Assembly: GCA_017461825.1 (NCBI GenBank)
Contig: JAFTXB010000277.1
Coordinates: forward strand, 1 to 25,912
Direction: 5' to 3'
Length of the DNA: 25,912 nt
DNA from: Clostridia bacterium
GTDB taxonomy: Bacteria > Bacillota > Clostridia > Oscillospirales > CAG-272
Shown: one piece after another, positions 23,172 through 25,912 of the stretch
Numbering within the stretch: the first letter of the stretch is position 1
Layout: the number at the start of each line of letters is the position of its first letter
The notes under the pieces: model-generated
Database searches by the model: none
The model's input: the letters and a program-made list of their open reading frames with translations, nothing else
Told to the model about the DNA's origin: nothing
Made by a program: the position numbers and the translations under genes

Positions 23172-23926
23172 TTACGAAACGGATCATTCCATGTCTTGAC
23201 GTCAAGGACGGGCGTGTTGTCAAAGGTGTCAACTTTTTGGGACTTGCGGACGTTTCCTCTCCCGTCAAGCTTGCGCGCTTTTACAGCGACAACGGTGCCG
23301 ACGAGCTGGTTTTTTATGATATTACTGCCTCTGCTGAGGGGCGCGCGCTGTTTACCGATATTTTGTGCGAGGTGGCAAAGACCATCTTTATTCCCTTGAC
23401 TGTGGGCGGCGGCATTAATACGGTTGAGGATTTTGACCGCGTGCTCAAATGCGGAGCGGATAAGGTGAGCGTTAACTCGGGTGCGATCCGCAATCCCACC
23501 CTGATCCGTGACGCGGCAAGAAAATACGGCAACCAATGCGTGGTCTTGTCAGTTGATGCCAAGCGTGTGGACGGCGTTTTTCGCGTGTTTGCCAAAGGCG
23601 GCAGAGAAAACACGGGAATGGATGCGATCGAATGGATCCGACGGGGTGTTGATGCGGGCGCGGGTGAGATCGTGCTCAACAGCATTGACACCGACGGCGT
23701 CAAGGGAGGCTTTGATCTTGAAATGCTGGACGCAGTGTGTAATGTTGTGGATGTACCCGTGATCGCCTCGGGCGGTGCCGGCGGCATTGACGATTTCGTC
23801 AAGCTGTTCCAAGCGCTTCCCAAGGTGGATGCAGGGCTTGCCGCATCGATCTTCCATTTCGGAGAGGTGCAGATCAAGGATTTGAAAACAGCGCTGCGTG
23901 AGCAAGGCGTTGAGGTCAGAATTTAA
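23168..23926 (+). CDS. hisF: Imidazole glycerol phosphate synthase, cyclase subunit
   Basis: Barrel enzyme that joins PRFAR with HisH-derived ammonia to give imidazoleglycerol phosphate and AICAR. The 252-aa protein has the two catalytic aspartates D11 (PCLDVKDGRVVKG) and D130 (SVDAKR), the phosphate loops VGGGI and ASGGAGG, and HFGEVQIKDLK near the end. Together with hisA it shows the half-barrel duplication typical of this pair. Confidence 0.97.
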   Translation: MITKRIIPCLDVKDGRVVKGVNFLGLADVSSPVKLARFYSDNGADELVFYDITASAEGRALFTDILCEVAKTIFIPLTVGGGINTVEDFDRVLKCGADKVSVNSGAIRNPTLIRDAARKYGNQCVVLSVDAKRVDGVFRVFAKGGRENTGMDAIEWIRRGVDAGAGEIVLNSIDTDGVKGGFDLEMLDAVCNVVDVPVIASGGAGGIDDFVKLFQALPKVDAGLAASIFHFGEVQIKDLKTALREQGVEVRI

Positions 23927-23940
23927 GAAAAGAGGGCAAA

Positions 23941-24591
23941 ATGATGCTGAATATAGACGAATTAAAATTTGATGAAAAGGGCCTGATTCCCGCTGTTGTG
24001 GTGGATGCCGAGAGCAAAAAGGTTTTGACGGTGGCTTACATGAACCGCGAGTCGCTGGAGATCAGCATCCGCGAGGAGATGACCTGCTTTTGGTCGCGCT
24101 CGCGCCAGGAGCTTTGGAGAAAGGGCGCGACCTCGGGCAATCGCCAGCATATCGTCAACATTATGGCAGACTGCGACCGCGATGCCTTGACGGTGCTTGT
24201 GAAAAAGGACGGTCCTGCCTGCCATACGGGGGCAGACTCCTGCTTTAACGACTACGTATTTGAAAGTGACAAGCTTTCTGCGTTTTCGCTCGAAGCCTTG
24301 ATGGAGGTCATCCGAGGCAGAAAGATCGAGAAAAAGGAAGGCTCGTACACGACCTATCTGTTTGAAAAGGGAATTGATAAGATCCTAAAAAAGGTCGGCG
24401 AGGAATGCACCGAGGTCATCATTGCGGGCAAGGCAGACGACAAGGCCGAAACAATTTACGAGATCTCCGATCTGGTCTACCACGTGATGGTTTTGATGAT
24501 CGAAATGGGTATTTCGCTTGAGGATATTCAAAAGGAGCTTGCCTCACGTCATGTAATTGATCATAAAGTGAAGCAGGAAAAAATGACCTGA
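23941..24591 (+). CDS. hisIE: Bifunctional phosphoribosyl-AMP cyclohydrolase / phosphoribosyl-ATP pyrophosphatase
   Basis: Carries out the second and third steps of histidine synthesis in one chain of 216 aa. The HisI half (about 1-115) has CFWSRSRQELWRKGATSGN, the metal-binding DCDRDAL and the cysteine site GPACHTG. The HisE half (about 120-210) is a MazG-like helical bundle with GSYTTYLFEKGIDKILKKVGEE. Two ATGs stand in tandem at 23941; AAAAGAGGG lies just upstream. It is the last recognisable his gene, with no clear terminator immediately after it. Confidence 0.95.
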   Translation: MMLNIDELKFDEKGLIPAVVVDAESKKVLTVAYMNRESLEISIREEMTCFWSRSRQELWRKGATSGNRQHIVNIMADCDRDALTVLVKKDGPACHTGADSCFNDYVFESDKLSAFSLEALMEVIRGRKIEKKEGSYTTYLFEKGIDKILKKVGEECTEVIIAGKADDKAETIYEISDLVYHVMVLMIEMGISLEDIQKELASRHVIDHKVKQEKMT

Positions 24592-24643
24592 TTTGATTGC
24601 TGACAGAGTGCCAGAATGGACTTTTAATCTTTCAATTTATGCA

Positions 24644-24657
24644 ATTGCGGGCGCAAT
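24644..24657. other. Short perfect inverted repeat between hisIE and the Rhs fragment
   Basis: ATTGCG and CGCAAT flank two Gs. No T-run follows, so it is not a convincing terminator for the his operon. It sits close to the point where Rhs similarity begins. A chance palindrome is possible. Confidence 0.25.
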
Positions 24658-24660
24658 ACT

Positions 24661-24936
24661 TTATTTGATAAATTTAAAATCAAGACAGTATACACCTACG
24701 ATGCCACTTGGAAAGACAAGTTGCTTTCCACAAGTGACGGTTCGATTGGCAACTACGATTTGAACGGCAACCCGCAAAGCTATTTGGGTAATACGCTTGT
24801 ATGGGAAAAGGGCAGACAGCTTAAATCCTATGACGGTAATACCTACACCTACAATGCGAATGGAATCAGAACAAGTAAGACTGTAAACAATGTTACACAT
24901 GGCAAAATTGCTTGCTGGAAATTGGGATACCGATAA
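24661..24936 (+). pseudogene. Internal fragment of an Rhs/YD-repeat protein
   Basis: From about 24661 to 24899 the frame reads as Rhs repeat: VYTYDATWKDKL, then YDLNGNPQSYLG, LVWEKGRQLKSYDG, NTYTYNANGIRTSKTV and NNVTH. This resembles the region just before the conserved Rhs core, where full proteins run to over 1000 residues. Here only about 80 codons remain. There is no start codon, signal or core, and a stop precedes it in frame at 24625. After NNVTH the similarity ends and the frame closes at 24936 in unrelated sequence. This is a decayed remnant of a polymorphic toxin or wall-associated protein. Confidence 0.75.
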
Positions 24937-25171
24937 TTTTATTATTGATATAGTTTTTGCTTTTATGTCAACACTGATTTCCGCTTTAGATAAACAAATT
25001 GTGAGAAAACTTAATAAAATAGTAGATAAAATTGGGAAATACTCTTTTCCTTCAGGTCAGCAAAATATAAAAATATCGGTAGAACTATTTGATCAAGCAA
25101 TGGCAATGACATTTAGTATGGAACCTGCCTTTTTACAAAAAATTGCATCGATTTTAAAGGGAGCATCTTGA
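24890..25171 (+). CDS. Small AT-rich ORF of unknown function fused to the Rhs remnant boundary
   Basis: 93 codons from ATG 24890, or 90 from ATG 24899. Neither start has a good ribosome binding site, and the first codons overlap the end of the Rhs fragment in another frame. The gene may therefore have lost its true 5' end at the junction. The product is mostly helical, with a hydrophobic stretch at about residues 15-33 and a DKQIVRKLNKIVDKIGKY segment. I recognise no family. It overlaps the next gene by 3 bases, so they form a pair. Small genes next to Rhs ends are often immunity or orphan toxin modules; this is only context. Confidence 0.4.
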   Translation: MLHMAKLLAGNWDTDNFIIDIVFAFMSTLISALDKQIVRKLNKIVDKIGKYSFPSGQQNIKISVELFDQAMAMTFSMEPAFLQKIASILKGAS

Positions 25172-25614
25172 GTTACATGAAAGAGAAATTTTTGGGGAAT
25201 ATAGAATCATATCAAAAAATATTGTTAAAAGAGTCTGCTGTTTGTTTCTTCATTGCTTTGCTTGGATTGTCTTTAGCAATTGTATTCTTTTGTGGACTAA
25301 AAAATTATAAAGAGTTGAAAGTAATTGTGATACGGATTATTTCAGTAATTATATTTCTGTCTTTTTTTGCACTTATGCTTACTTATTCAATTGTTCTTAA
25401 AATAGATGCAAATTCTAATAATCTTTTAGTTTATGAGGGTGCGTATACTTTATATACAAATAGAAAAAAAACTGCCTTTTATATGAAAGAATTGAATGAC
25501 GAGAAATATAATGTAATTATTAATACTGGTTTGATTCCCGGAACAGAAAGCAAATATGGATATGTTATTTATACGAAATATGCTAAAGTTGTTGTCGATT
25601 ATGGTGATTATTAA
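25168..25614 (+). CDS. Two-helix membrane protein of unknown function
   Basis: 148 aa from TTG 25168, with AAAGGGAG (25156-25163) 4 bases before it and an overlap with the previous stop; ATG 25177 is a possible later start. Two hydrophobic helices (about 24-46 and 51-73) are followed by a soluble tail of about 75 residues rich in lysine, tyrosine and asparagine. Base composition is very low in G+C (14 of 60 in 25381-25440, against 26 of 60 in hisIE at 24361-24420), pointing to a foreign origin. I know no family. Its place after an Rhs remnant makes an immunity protein conceivable, without direct evidence. Confidence 0.55.
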   Translation: MSYMKEKFLGNIESYQKILLKESAVCFFIALLGLSLAIVFFCGLKNYKELKVIVIRIISVIIFLSFFALMLTYSIVLKIDANSNNLLVYEGAYTLYTNRKKTAFYMKELNDEKYNVIINTGLIPGTESKYGYVIYTKYAKVVVDYGDY

Positions 25615-25724
25615 TGGTCTTGTTTTTGATATGTTTTTATGAGTGAAACCGAATTCTTGCTTGATTCAACTTGAAATCTATAATTATTAGAAAAAAGTGG
25701 CTCAAAAAAGTTTTAAAATGTTTT

Positions 25725-25776
25725 CTCCGCACTCAGCGTGGATTCTTTGGGATCTGCGTTGGGGGCGGAGTTTTTT
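25725..25776 (+). terminator. Rho-independent terminator near the right end
   Basis: CTCCGC (25725-25730) pairs with GCGGAG (25765-25770), and the stem continues inward to about 13 of 14 positions with two G-U pairs and one mismatch. TTTTTT follows at 25771-25776. It closes the AT-rich cassette or insulates the adjacent mobile element. The stretch 25615-25724 before it shows no gene. Confidence 0.75.
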
Positions 25777-25786
25777 CTAAAAAAAG

Positions 25787-25912
25787 GGTTCTATAATAAA
25801 TGTTGGGGTGAAGCCAACAGATATTGCAAACAAAGTGTAAAAAAGTAAAAAAAGAAAGAGCATATCTGAAAAAATCTGATAAAATGTTAGTTACCACACA
25901 AACATCATCGGA
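25787..25912 (+). repeat. Right copy of 126-bp terminal inverted repeat (IS-like element end)
   Basis: Exact reverse complement of 16-141. The element end GGTTCTATAATAAATG begins at 25787, and the element runs out of the window. An open frame starts at ATG 25884 and could be extended outward using the left copy, but no ribosome binding site or transposase motif is visible. The flank (a run of A before 25787) differs from the left flank, so these are two separate insertions of the same element in opposite orientation. Confidence 0.85.

Noticed and set aside
24600..24660. Terminator for the his operon
   Set aside because: The only hairpin (24644-24657) has a two-base loop and no T-run.
1..25912. 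A composite transposon carrying polA and the his operon
   Set aside because: Inverted IS ends flank the window, but the cargo is normal chromosomal housekeeping DNA in typical gene order and the flanks differ. An assembly break at a repeat is simpler.

Overview
The window looks like chromosomal DNA from a low-to-mid-GC Firmicute of the class Clostridia. The evidence is the nusB-xseA-xseB-ispA-tlyA-nadK-argR-recN gene order, strong AGGAGG-type ribosome binding sites, sigma-A promoters with 17-bp spacers, and the short HisG plus HisZ form of the first histidine enzyme. Genus cannot be fixed from the sequence; an uncultured gut-type clostridial genome is a reasonable guess. Most of the window is housekeeping DNA. 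The two ends and the last 1.3 kb are accessory in character.

Layout. (1) 1-141: part of a multicopy, IS-like element. Its terminal 126 bp recur, perfectly inverted, at the right end (25787-25912), so both window ends lie inside copies of one repeat. (2) 142-2837: polA with its own promoter, ending at a hairpin shared with the convergent radA. (3) 2905-5118, minus strand: radA and a CwlD-like cell-wall amidase. (4) 5253-14312, plus strand: a long co-directional run of nusB, a divergent TsaD-like gene, xseA, xseB, ispA, tlyA, nadK, argR, recN, a YitT-type membrane protein and a YbaK/EbsC deacylase. The genes are tightly packed or overlapping. folD and dxs, found in the equivalent Bacillus subtilis cluster, are absent, and spoIVB does not follow recN. 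(5) 14326-16939: argS with its own promoter, then yebC, closed by a terminator. (6) 17024-24591: a histidine operon, hisZ-hisG-hisD-hisC-hisB-hisH-hisA-hisF-hisIE. It encodes every step from PRPP and ATP to histidine except histidinol-phosphate phosphatase. Its promoter carries a 9-bp inverted repeat that straddles the -10 box and looks like an operator. (7) 24592-25786: an internal Rhs/YD-repeat fragment, a small AT-rich ORF, a two-helix membrane protein and a strong terminator. This resembles the debris of a polymorphic-toxin locus with an orphan, possibly immunity-type, gene.

How it fits together: DNA repair and replication genes (polA, radA, xseAB, recN) sit with translation and RNA genes (nusB, tlyA, argS, ybaK, yebC), isoprenoid synthesis (ispA), NADP supply (nadK), an arginine regulator (argR) and histidine synthesis. 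The least conventional items are the TsaD-like paralogue, the his operator, the decayed Rhs cassette with its neighbours, and the inverted repeats at the ends. I found no CRISPR array, rRNA or tRNA gene, and no convincing wholly new multi-gene system.
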